Shown: piece by piece, positions 38,610-47,830 of the stretch
Layout of the letters: every line of letters begins with the position of its first letter
How positions within the stretch are numbered: position 1 is the first letter of the stretch
Assembly (NCBI GenBank): GCA_014860625.1
Contig: JACZJJ010000022.1
Coordinates: 34,242-98,241, forward strand
Direction of reading: 5' to 3'
Origin: Bacteroidales bacterium
Lineage (GTDB): Bacteria > Bacteroidota > Bacteroidia > Bacteroidales > FEN-979
Length of the DNA stretch: 64,000 nucleotides
The notes under the pieces: generated by a model
Database searches by the model: none
What the model saw: only the letters and a program-made list of their open reading frames with translations
What the model was told of the DNA's origin: nothing
Program-made: the position numbers and the translations under genes

Positions 38610-39668
38610 TTACCGTGCAGGAAAAATAAGGGTCGGTATTTCCTGAGATGTACCTGTATCGGAAAGTGTGAACAGGAAAAGGATGGTTGTAAAAGTACGT
38701 TTGGACTTCCAGTCGTCGTTGGCAATCCAGAACCACTCTCCCTGGTACGGCACTGCTACAAATGCGTCGGCTGGACATGCGGATCCACTGTAAACGTGCA
38801 TAAGGAGCGATTCAGGCGCGATTTCCACAGCCAGGGGTGGGGTAAGGTGTCGGTTAACGTGCGAGGGAGGCAGGTCTATCCCAATTCCTACGGCGGTCAT
38901 GATTTGGATCAGAGAACGGGGATCAACGCTGAGTTCGCCGGTGTCCCCCTGCAATGGGGAAGAGACCAGAGTGAATGTTGACCGGGTTCCGATCAGGCCA
39001 AGCATTCCTCTCGTTTCCCCGATCTTTGCTTGTATTTCCGGCTTAACCATTTCACCAGAAAAGAAAAAACCGATGGTTGGAGTCCCCTCAATCGTACGGT
39101 TCACTTGTAATCCGATTGACCCGGCATCCTGGATCTCCCGCAGCAACGACAGAATCTTATAAAACGCCGGATCTGCAGTACGCTGCGACATATCGCGCGA
39201 GGATTGGTTATGAATGCCATTTAACGACTCCAGGCAGAGTTGGAGGATAAAGTCGACCGGATAACCTGCCTGTACCATGGCAAAGATCCTTGCCGGATCA
39301 ATCGGATTCAAAAATGTTTTCAGAAATTTCTCTCCTGTCAGAGGGATAAAGGTAATGGTCGGGTTATCCGAATACATGATGGTGTTCCCTACTCCATAGG
39401 CGCTTACGCCAATATTCCCGGAGGTTTGGAACGAATAATTACTGACCATCTGTCCGACCGACAGAAAGGTGGGAGGCTCAAGATACCTTACCTTGATGAT
39501 GTTCAGCAGCATCATCTTTTTCCAGGATTCTCCAAGGGCAGAGCTGTAATCGATCCGATTGGCGGTAAGTTCTTTCGGCCCGATCGACTTGCATCCCGTG
39601 AAAATCAACACACCCAGGAAAAATACTGATGCCACTTTCAACAACGAATCACCGAATTTGCGCCACAT
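38610..39668 (-). CDS. Hypothetical lipoprotein
   Basis: ASVFFLGVLIFTGCKSIGP lipobox; no recognised domain. Confidence 0.65.
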   Translation of the reverse strand: MWRKFGDSLLKVASVFFLGVLIFTGCKSIGPKELTANRIDYSSALGESWKKMMLLNIIKVRYLEPPTFLSVGQMVSNYSFQTSGNIGVSAYGVGNTIMYSDNPTITFIPLTGEKFLKTFLNPIDPARIFAMVQAGYPVDFILQLCLESLNGIHNQSSRDMSQRTADPAFYKILSLLREIQDAGSIGLQVNRTIEGTPTIGFFFSGEMVKPEIQAKIGETRGMLGLIGTRSTFTLVSSPLQGDTGELSVDPRSLIQIMTAVGIGIDLPPSHVNRHLTPPLAVEIAPESLLMHVYSGSACPADAFVAVPYQGEWFWIANDDWKSKRTFTTILFLFTLSDTGTSQEIPTLIFPAR

Positions 39669-39693
39669 AGATAATCAGTTAAAAGCACGCATG

Positions 39694-40821
39694 TCAATGG
39701 CCTGATTGTCCGCTTGTCAGCAGGCAATAATAGGGGTAAATGGAATGGTTTTCCCACACGTTAAAGGGCTCGGGATTTACAGGGAATTTCGCGAAATAAG
39801 ATGAATCCGGTATCAACGGAATGGTAATACCCATTCGCACAAAATCGTAGGATTTCATTGTTTCCGGCTCAACGAATTGCGGCAAAGCCTCGTGAATCTT
39901 TGGAGAAACGATCTCCCTTACGACATTGAGCAAGAATTCTACTGTTCCCGGAATCAGCTTGGAGTATTGTTCAAAACCAGCGTCGAACTTGGGGCCGGGA
40001 GGGTAATGACTCATGATGAAAAAAGCATGGATATCGGTGTATGGACTTAAAGGTGGTTCGTCGGTTGAGTTTTGTACAGTGGGCGGCACCGTGGGGACCC
40101 AGTCAACGACATTCTGGATGGAAAACGCCCTCCCTCCGCTGGTCAGGTTTTCGTAGTCATAGGCATACCAAAGGTTCCCCGATTTCATATTGGCAACGCA
40201 GTAGGTCTTGAATCGAATGTCTGAGGGTAGTTTTCCATCTTTCTGCAAGTAGAGCAGATAAGAGGTGGCGAGATTGGCAAGACCGCTTCCCTGGCTGTGC
40301 CCCAGGATGTAAAAATCACGGATCCCGTCCTGGTACAGAAGGTCGATCTGACTGAGGATGTCCGTTGCCATGCAGCCCAACCCGAGCAGCAGTCCGAGAT
40401 GTACTCCGGCGCCTTGTATTTCTGCCAGTTTATATTCAAAGGTATTTGAATCTGAGATTTTCACCGTGCCGGACGCAGGAACCATGAGGGTATAAAACGC
40501 TGCGGCAAAACTCATTCCTGCAGGGTCAAGAATGGTCCCCCGGATGCTGATCAACCCCTTCCCGTCGTCGGATTGCCAGATATCAAAACGGTTCTTCAGA
40601 GGGCTTTCGGGCGACCGGTATTTCATGGTGTAATGAACCGGGGCCGGTGTTTTAAAATTGCCCAGATCGGTTGAATCATAGGTCCGTTCGATGACAGGCA
40701 GCAACGAGATCAGTTCTGTTTTATCATACCCGGGCACAAGGGAAACGCTCTTGGGCTGTTGACAGGAGTAGAGTATAAACAGGCTAAACAAAGCCTGAGA
40801 AAGAATGAGATACTTTTTCAT
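39694..40821 (-). CDS. Lipase class 3-like lipoprotein
   Basis: Lipobox ILYSCQQ; alpha/beta hydrolase nucleophile elbow FYILGHSQGSGLANLATSYLL. Confidence 0.7.
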   Translation of the reverse strand: MKKYLILSQALFSLFILYSCQQPKSVSLVPGYDKTELISLLPVIERTYDSTDLGNFKTPAPVHYTMKYRSPESPLKNRFDIWQSDDGKGLISIRGTILDPAGMSFAAAFYTLMVPASGTVKISDSNTFEYKLAEIQGAGVHLGLLLGLGCMATDILSQIDLLYQDGIRDFYILGHSQGSGLANLATSYLLYLQKDGKLPSDIRFKTYCVANMKSGNLWYAYDYENLTSGGRAFSIQNVVDWVPTVPPTVQNSTDEPPLSPYTDIHAFFIMSHYPPGPKFDAGFEQYSKLIPGTVEFLLNVVREIVSPKIHEALPQFVEPETMKSYDFVRMGITIPLIPDSSYFAKFPVNPEPFNVWENHSIYPYYCLLTSGQSGH

Positions 40822-41208
40822 AAAATCAGGGATTTAAGATCCAAAGATAATCGGATTATCCATCAATAATAACGGATGTGAAAAATAATTTCTGGGGTGC
40901 TTTTCCTTAAGGATTAGTCTGATTTACAAGTACATGAACTTTTAATGTACCGTTGTTCCGGTAGAACATTGGCCATATGAGGTCATCCCGGCTGAATAAA
41001 AAGCAATCCGATATAAACAGTCAATAACAGAATAAAGGATAACGCCAGGGGTTACTGCAGCCGTTTTGAACCATTGAACAGACCGACCAGTGAAAGAATG
41101 ACGAATAGAACACGGATCCAGCCATATCTGTATCAGGCTTAACTTCAGGAAGCAGTAAATAGCTTGACATGGATGCCATAAGTAAAATACCCACCATTAA
41201 ACTTTTTC

Positions 41209-42936
41209 TTAGTCTTTAGCCTTTCGCAGCTTACTATGCCTCACTCCAAAGGTAAAATAAATCGCCAGTCCAATCAACAGCCAGATGCCAAACCGAAACC
41301 AGTTGGTGGTGCCAAGTTGAGCCATCAGGTAAAGATTGGTCAGCAACCCAAGAACAGGGATCAGCGACCATTGTTTCCAGATGCCAAAGGCCGTGATGAT
41401 GATGGCGATAACGATGAAAAGCAGGATAGGGATTTCGTGATAGGTCAGATCCCGGATCCCGGATCCCGGATCCCGGATCAGTGAAGGATCAACATAAAAA
41501 AGTAAGATCCCGATTCCCACCCAGATCACAGGAAGAAAATAGCGTGTATTCAGATAAGGGATGTGAAACTCTTTCTTGTCGGGAGGTGCAATGCGCCCTT
41601 TGCCTCGCTCGTCGAGAACCAGCACACCGCCCGAAACCAGGACAAAGGCGAAGAGGGTGCCGATGCTGCAGAGATCTGTCACCTCGGTGAGGTTCATGAA
41701 GAGGGCGGGGATCGCAACGAAGATACCTGCTATGACAGTTGCAAAAGCAGGTGTACGGAATCTCGGGTTGATTTTTCCGAAGCGTTTCGGCAACAGTCCG
41801 TCGCGACTCATGCTCATCCAGATACGGGGTTGGCCAACCTGGAAGACAAGCAGCACGCCTGCCATGGCAATCACAGCGCTGATGGCGATTATCCCCGACA
41901 GTTTGGTGAGGTGAAGCTGATTGAAAGCAAATGCCAGCGGGTCGCCAACAGCCAGTTCACTGTAGTTAACCATACCTGTCAGTACCAGGCTGATGGCCAC
42001 ATAGAGGATCGTGGTGACGATCAGCGCGGCGATGATCGCTCTCGGGAGATCCCTTCGCGGATTTTTGCACTCCTCGGCCGTTGTGGAAATGGCGTCGAAG
42101 CCAATGTAGGCAAAGAAAACGCCGCTTACTCCTTTCAATACTCCCGTGATGCCGTTTGGCGCAAACGGACTCCAGTTTTCTGTGTTCACATAAAAGGAAC
42201 CCACGGAGATGATCATCAGCAGGATACCGATTTTCAATAAGACCATCGTGTTGCTGGCTACTTTTGTTTCATAGATGCCGATATAAACGAGGGTGCAGAT
42301 GATCACAACAATGGAAAATGCCGGAATGTCTGCAATCAGGCGAACGCTGCCCATCATCGGAGCAGTTGTCCAGGCCATATAGGCTTCTTTCATCGAAAAA
42401 CTGAGCTGGTCGAAGGAAATACCGCTGGCCAGCTCCGTCAGGACAACCTGGTACCCCCGTGCGGCACTCAGGTAATCAACAACCAGATAATCAGGCAGGT
42501 GTACCCCAATGCCACTCATCAGTCCGGTGAAATAATCTGACCAGGAGATCGCAACGGCGATGTTCCCAATGGCATACTCCATGATCAGGTCCCATCCGAT
42601 GATCCAGGCAATCAGCTCCCCGAAGCTGGCGTAGGCATAAGTATAGGCGCTGCCGCTGATCGGGATCACCGAAGCAAACCGGGCGTAGCACATCGCTGAG
42701 AAGGCGCAGGCAATGGCCGTGAAGAGGAATAAGAGCGAAACAGCAGGACCTCCGTGTGCAGCAGCGGTTCCAATCGTACTGAAGATTCCGGCACCAACTA
42801 CAGCGGCAATCCCCAGCGCTGTGAGGTCAACCATCCGCAGGTTCCGCTTCAGTGAACTTCCCGATGCCTCATGAACCTTGACATCTGTCAGGATCTGGTC
42901 AATGGATTTTTTACGGAAGAGATCTGAGAAGGACAA
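41209..42936 (-). CDS. APC family amino acid permease (cationic amino acid transporter-like)
   Basis: GIAAVVGAGIFSTIGTAAAHGGPAVSLLFLFTAIACAFSAMCYA; FAYIGFDAISTTAEECKNPRRDLPRAI. Confidence 0.93.
   Translation of the reverse strand: MSFSDLFRKKSIDQILTDVKVHEASGSSLKRNLRMVDLTALGIAAVVGAGIFSTIGTAAAHGGPAVSLLFLFTAIACAFSAMCYARFASVIPISGSAYTYAYASFGELIAWIIGWDLIMEYAIGNIAVAISWSDYFTGLMSGIGVHLPDYLVVDYLSAARGYQVVLTELASGISFDQLSFSMKEAYMAWTTAPMMGSVRLIADIPAFSIVVIICTLVYIGIYETKVASNTMVLLKIGILLMIISVGSFYVNTENWSPFAPNGITGVLKGVSGVFFAYIGFDAISTTAEECKNPRRDLPRAIIAALIVTTILYVAISLVLTGMVNYSELAVGDPLAFAFNQLHLTKLSGIIAISAVIAMAGVLLVFQVGQPRIWMSMSRDGLLPKRFGKINPRFRTPAFATVIAGIFVAIPALFMNLTEVTDLCSIGTLFAFVLVSGGVLVLDERGKGRIAPPDKKEFHIPYLNTRYFLPVIWVGIGILLFYVDPSLIRDPGSGIRDLTYHEIPILLFIVIAIIITAFGIWKQWSLIPVLGLLTNLYLMAQLGTTNWFRFGIWLLIGLAIYFTFGVRHSKLRKAKD
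41451..41478 (-). repeat. ATCCGGG heptad array inside the permease CDS (4 perfect units)
   Basis: + strand CCCGGAT x4; encodes IRDPGSGIRD in a loop between TM helices. Confidence 0.9.
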
Positions 42937-42971
42937 GAGAAAAATTTTTGATAAAAGTATGAAAAAATGCG

Positions 42972-43007
42972 GACAGGTTTGACAGGTTAGACAGGTTTGA
43001 CAGGTTG
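42972..43007 (+). repeat. 9-bp tandem repeat GACAGGTTN (4 units)
   Basis: GACAGGTTT GACAGGTTA GACAGGTTT GACAGGTTG. Confidence 0.9.
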
Positions 43008-43042
43008 TTGCAGAATTTGTACCTTCGCAAAAAAAATCACAT

Positions 43043-43660
43043 ATGAGGGTAGCAGTTTTCGGGGCCAGCGGAAGGACGGGAATTTTAACGGTGTATCAGG
43101 CTCTCGACAAAGGATATGAAGTGCATGCTTTCGCCAGGGAGGCTCAGAATGTAACGATCCGGCATCCGAAGATCCGTGTCATTCAGGGCGACATCTCTGA
43201 TTACGGGAAGGTAAAGGAGGCTGTGGAAGGAGTCGACGGAGTGATCGTTACCCTGGGGCAAAAAGGCAACAAGCCACTGCAACTGTTATCCGGGGGAACC
43301 GCCAACATCATCAAGGCGATGAAAGAGACCGGGGTGAAGAGGCTGATCGTCATGTCGTCGGCCGGAATCCTGGGCAACGACAGCCATCCGGTGTTCGGGA
43401 AGGTCATCGTCCCGCTGCTGATGAACAATATTTTCAGGGACAAGAGACGGCAGATGGAGATCGTAAGTGAGAGCGGGCTGGAGTGGGTTATCATCCGGCC
43501 GCCGCGACTCACCGATTCGCCGAAAACCGGCAAATACCAGCTGACAGAGGGACGGCCGGGAACACGGTCCGTTCCTCGATCCGACGTAGCCGATTTCATG
43601 CTGAAGCTGCTCACCAACAAAAAGTATGACGGCACGATGCCGGCAATCGCATCTTATTAA
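43043..43660 (+). CDS. NAD(P)-binding NmrA/SDR-like protein
   Basis: MRVAVFGASGRTGILTVYQAL (GxxGxxG), RLIVMSSAGILG. Confidence 0.9.
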   Translation: MRVAVFGASGRTGILTVYQALDKGYEVHAFAREAQNVTIRHPKIRVIQGDISDYGKVKEAVEGVDGVIVTLGQKGNKPLQLLSGGTANIIKAMKETGVKRLIVMSSAGILGNDSHPVFGKVIVPLLMNNIFRDKRRQMEIVSESGLEWVIIRPPRLTDSPKTGKYQLTEGRPGTRSVPRSDVADFMLKLLTNKKYDGTMPAIASY

Positions 43661-43671
43661 TCAGTGATACC

Positions 43672-44415
43672 ATGAAAATTGAGCTTCGCGACCAATTTCT
43701 GAGAAAGTGGAAAACCTACTTCGGCGATGCTGAACTTCCTGTCGTATTCTACTATACCGACGATCCCGGAACCATCCCCCGGGCCGGTCTTTCCCACGAT
43801 TGGAGCTGCATCGTATGCGAACTAAACCTCGTCCGCAAAGGCAAACCCAGGGCATGGAACGCCAAATCGTTGGGTTGCGGTGGCGCCAGGCGCTATTTTG
43901 GATACGAAAAAGGGATGCGTCCCAATTTCGAATATTTCCTTTCGCACGGCATCCCGGATGAAATGGAAGGAGAGAGATATATCAAAACCCCTGAAATGGT
44001 GAAGGAGATCATGGCCGGGATGGACTGTATTCCTGCTGCTGATAAGTACATCGTTTTCAAGAGGATCGACCAGGTTGTCCAGAGCGACGAAGCCATTGCA
44101 GCCATCTTTTTCGCTACGCCGGATGTGCTTTCGGGGTTATATACGCTGGCAAATTTCGACCGGACCGACGGGCTTGGCGTGATCGCTCCCTTTGGATCGG
44201 GATGCTCTTCGATCGTCTATCACCCTTATTTCCAGAATGAAACAGAGGATCCCAAAGCAGTTCTTGGCATGTTTGATGTTTCAGCCAGGCCCTGTGTCCC
44301 CAGGAATACCCTTTCGTTCTCTGTTCCAATAAAGAGATTGGAGACAATAGTCGGCTATATGGATGAAAGCTTTCTGATCACCCCATCCTGGGAAACCGTT
44401 AAAAAAAGATTGTAG
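43672..44415 (+). CDS. DUF169-like protein
   Basis: VVFYYTDDP...CIVCELNLVRKGKPRAWNAKSLGCGGARRYFGY; GCSSIVYHPY. Confidence 0.7.
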   Translation: MKIELRDQFLRKWKTYFGDAELPVVFYYTDDPGTIPRAGLSHDWSCIVCELNLVRKGKPRAWNAKSLGCGGARRYFGYEKGMRPNFEYFLSHGIPDEMEGERYIKTPEMVKEIMAGMDCIPAADKYIVFKRIDQVVQSDEAIAAIFFATPDVLSGLYTLANFDRTDGLGVIAPFGSGCSSIVYHPYFQNETEDPKAVLGMFDVSARPCVPRNTLSFSVPIKRLETIVGYMDESFLITPSWETVKKRL

Positions 44416-44433
44416 GAACATTTATTAAAAATC

Positions 44434-46557
44434 ATGTCTGCCCGGGTCCATATTCTTCTTCTCTTCGTGTTCTGTCAAACTCTGGCTCTGAAGGCTCAAA
44501 TGCCTGTTGAAACACCTGACGCGATCCTGTTTCAGGCTCCTGATACGGTTTGTGTTAACCAGACGGTAACCATCAATCCCGGCGCCATCGGGGGAAGCAA
44601 CTTTTCCTGGAGCTTTTGTTCGGCAAACGCGGGAGAGCCACCCGGATCGACATCCCTGGGGAATCCGTCCGGAGTGATCAACAATCCCGGATACATCACC
44701 ATGGTGAGAGATACCACGGAGTGTTTTACCTTCATGACCAACCTGGCGGATTCGTCCGTAGTGAGAACCTATTTCGGAAACTCTTTCAGCAATCCACCGG
44801 TCTCTTCCATCAGTCTTGGAAACATCAACCTCCTCTCAAGCAAACTCAGGGGCATCCAGGTACTAAAGGAGGCTGGCAACTGGACGGGTTTTATTGTGGA
44901 CGGTAGTACGTTGTACCGATTCAATTTCAATGGAAACACGCTCCTGGGCCAGCCGCAGATCATCAACGATATCCCATTCCCTTCCGTTGGCGCCTCTTCA
45001 GGGATGATCATCCGGTTTGTGGATGGACAGTATGTCGGTTTTGTTACGGATTCCCAGCAGGATAAACTGGTGAGATTGAGGTTCCCGTTGGGATTGAGCA
45101 GTCCTCCGCAGGTTGATACCCTGGGGAATCTGGGCGCACTGAGTGGGCCGACAGGCATGAGTATGCTTTCCTGGAACGGAAGCTGTTACCTTTTTGTGGC
45201 GAACGAAGGAAACAGTACCATCACACGGGTCGATTTCGGATTCTCCTTTCTGGGAACACCCTCCGGAACCAACCTGGGGAACATTGGCGGACTGCTCGAC
45301 CACTGTACCGGAATTGAGATAACAGGCGACTGTGAGGCGGCTAACGGCTTTGTAACCAATCAGACTTCCGGGCCCAACGGATTGGTTCAGCTGCAATTTC
45401 CATACGGTCTCGAAGGAACGCCAACAGCTGTTTCACTGGGAAACCAGGGGGGATTGGATGAGCCATTCGGCTTTTCGGAATTGATCAGGGTGGCCGACAC
45501 CATCATAGGACTGATCCCCAACCGGGGTGACAATACACTGACAAAACTAACCTTTCCACCCTGTACGGCGGCTTCGCGGCCAGGCGATCCAAAGGTGATC
45601 CCCGATCCTTTTTATTACCTCCAACCGGGTACCTGGAACATTCACCTGACCTACCTCGACCCGTTCGGAGCACCCAGGGGACAATGCCAGCCAATTGTGG
45701 TGCGACCGGAATTGCAGGTATCGCTGGGTGCTGACAGAACGATCTGTCAGGGTGATATTGCTCTCCTGGATCCCGGTTCCGGGTACACGGCGTATAACTG
45801 GTCAACCGGCGATACCAGTGAGAGTATACAGGTATCCGCCTCCGGAAGCTACTGGGTGCATGTCAGCAATACCTGGGGCTGTGAAGCGGCTGACACGGTG
45901 GCTGTTGCTGTCATGAATTCGATCGAAGTAACCGTGGATACACTGCTCTGTTATGGCGGAAGTTACTGGGCACAAGGAGCCTGGCAAACCACCCAGGGAA
46001 CCTACCGCGACTCTACCTTCACGATCGCCGGATGCGACAGTATTACCATTACCGATTTGGCATTTAAAGCGGAAATCCCGGTGAACCTCGGCCGTGATAC
46101 ACTGATCTGTCCGGGTGAGCAGATCCTGTTACATGCTACGCTTCCGGGAGCCGCCTACCAGTGGCAGGATGGCAGTTCCGACTCAACCTATTTACTGACA
46201 GACCCGGGAATCTACTGGGTAGAGGTTACTTTTGATGATTGTGCCGTGACCGACAGCCTCACGGTAAACAATTGTCCGGCGAAACTCTGGTTTCCCACAG
46301 CATTCACCCCAAATGGCGATGGACTCAACGACACGTTCCGACCGGTGGGCATCAGCATTTACAAGTTCAGGATGATCATCTTCGACCGGTGGGGACAGCA
46401 ACTCTTCGAAACCGATTTGATGGATCAGGGCTGGGATGGCAACTGGAAGGGATCCGAGTGCCAGACCGACTCTTACTCCTTTATTGCCTTCTACGAAACG
46501 GTGGAAGCTCCAGGGCAGACGGAAAAGGCGCGGGGGACCTTTGTACTGGTACGCTAA
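44434..46557 (+). CDS. T9SS type B (gliding-motility-associated CTD) protein with propeller-like repeats
   Basis: CTD PTAFTPNGDGLNDTFRPVG...FRMIIFDRWGQQLFETDLMDQGWDGNWKG; repeated LGNxGxLxxPxG motifs. Confidence 0.88.
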   Translation: MSARVHILLLFVFCQTLALKAQMPVETPDAILFQAPDTVCVNQTVTINPGAIGGSNFSWSFCSANAGEPPGSTSLGNPSGVINNPGYITMVRDTTECFTFMTNLADSSVVRTYFGNSFSNPPVSSISLGNINLLSSKLRGIQVLKEAGNWTGFIVDGSTLYRFNFNGNTLLGQPQIINDIPFPSVGASSGMIIRFVDGQYVGFVTDSQQDKLVRLRFPLGLSSPPQVDTLGNLGALSGPTGMSMLSWNGSCYLFVANEGNSTITRVDFGFSFLGTPSGTNLGNIGGLLDHCTGIEITGDCEAANGFVTNQTSGPNGLVQLQFPYGLEGTPTAVSLGNQGGLDEPFGFSELIRVADTIIGLIPNRGDNTLTKLTFPPCTAASRPGDPKVIPDPFYYLQPGTWNIHLTYLDPFGAPRGQCQPIVVRPELQVSLGADRTICQGDIALLDPGSGYTAYNWSTGDTSESIQVSASGSYWVHVSNTWGCEAADTVAVAVMNSIEVTVDTLLCYGGSYWAQGAWQTTQGTYRDSTFTIAGCDSITITDLAFKAEIPVNLGRDTLICPGEQILLHATLPGAAYQWQDGSSDSTYLLTDPGIYWVEVTFDDCAVTDSLTVNNCPAKLWFPTAFTPNGDGLNDTFRPVGISIYKFRMIIFDRWGQQLFETDLMDQGWDGNWKGSECQTDSYSFIAFYETVEAPGQTEKARGTFVLVR

Positions 46558-46592
46558 TCACGTTCCAAAAGTGTTCGTATCTTTGTGGAAGT

Positions 46593-46620
46593 TAATCCCT
46601 AATCGCTGATCCCTAATCAC
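46593..46620 (+). repeat. TAATCCC heptad array (4 units)
   Basis: TAATCCC TAATCGC TGATCCC TAATCAC, 6 nt before the M20 start codon. Confidence 0.8.
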
Positions 46621-46626
46621 TTTCTT

Positions 46627-47823
46627 ATGTCTGATCTGAAAACCCTCATCACCGATCTCGCTTCAAGGTATCATCAGGATACGATTGAGATCCGTCGCCA
46701 CCTGCATCAGCACCCGGAACTTTCGAAGCAGGAGGAGAAGACGGCTGCCTATATTTGTGAGGTCCTGGGCAGGTATGGCATACCGCATAAAAATGGCGTC
46801 GGAGGATTTGGGGTTGTCGGGCTGATAGAAGGGAAGAACCCGGCACACCGCTGTATCGGCCTCCGGGCAGATATGGATGCCCTCCCGGTGATCGAACAGA
46901 ATGATTTAACTTATGCCTCTCTGGAAAAGGGAAAGATGCACGCCTGCGGACACGATGTGCATATGTCGTCTCTCCTTGGAACAGCGCGGATTCTCAATGA
47001 GCTGAAGGGTCAGTTTGAGGGAACGGTCAAACTGATGTTCCAGCCATCCGAAGAGAGTTATCCCGGGGGTGCCATCGAAATGATCAACGAAGGAGTTCTT
47101 GAAAAACCGGATGTTTGGGTCGTTCTTGGCCAGCATGTCATGCCTACGCTGGATGCCGGCACGGTGGGATTCAATCCGGGTCCCGATATGGCATCCACCG
47201 ACGAGATTTACCTTACCGTGAAAGGAAAAGGAGGCCACGCTGCCGTTCCTCAGCTGGTGGTGGATCCGATCGTGATCGCCGCCCACATCATTACCGCCCT
47301 GCAGCAGATCGTAAGCCGGAATGCCGATCCCGGCACTCCCACAGTTCTCTCCTTTGGCCGAATCATCGGCGAAGGCCGGACCAACATTATCCCCAACGAA
47401 GTGAACATCGACGGGACGGTGAGGACGTATGACGAAGCGTGGCGGAAAGAGGTTCACAAGCGGGTTGAATCCATTGCCACTTCCATTGCTACGGGCATGG
47501 GCGGGAGCTGTGAGGTAAGGATTGCACATGGCTACCCTTACCTTCACAACGATGAAGAGCTCACCGTGCAATTGCAATCATTGGCCACAGAATATCTGGG
47601 TGAAGAGAACGTTATTGAACTGGAGAAGCGGATGACGGCCGAAGACTTTGCCTATTTCGCCCAGCGGGTCCCTTCCTGTCTCTACAGGCTGGGGGTGAAG
47701 AACGAAGAGCGGGGAATCAACTCTTTTCTTCATTCTCCCACCTTCGACGTGGACGAAAAATCGCTGGAAACGGGCTCCGGCCTCATGGCCTGGCTCACCA
47801 TCAACCTGCTGGCAAAGGATTAA
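46627..47823 (+). CDS. M20 family amidohydrolase/peptidase
   Basis: IRRHLHQHPELSKQEEKTA, GLRADMDALPV, MHACGHDVHMSSLLG, FQPSEES. Confidence 0.93.
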   Translation: MSDLKTLITDLASRYHQDTIEIRRHLHQHPELSKQEEKTAAYICEVLGRYGIPHKNGVGGFGVVGLIEGKNPAHRCIGLRADMDALPVIEQNDLTYASLEKGKMHACGHDVHMSSLLGTARILNELKGQFEGTVKLMFQPSEESYPGGAIEMINEGVLEKPDVWVVLGQHVMPTLDAGTVGFNPGPDMASTDEIYLTVKGKGGHAAVPQLVVDPIVIAAHIITALQQIVSRNADPGTPTVLSFGRIIGEGRTNIIPNEVNIDGTVRTYDEAWRKEVHKRVESIATSIATGMGGSCEVRIAHGYPYLHNDEELTVQLQSLATEYLGEENVIELEKRMTAEDFAYFAQRVPSCLYRLGVKNEERGINSFLHSPTFDVDEKSLETGSGLMAWLTINLLAKD

Positions 47824-47830
47824 AAAATTT

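Noticed and set aside
40822-41208. 390-bp intergenic region as a possible ncRNA
   Set aside because: No conserved structure, terminator or promoter could be recognised by eye.
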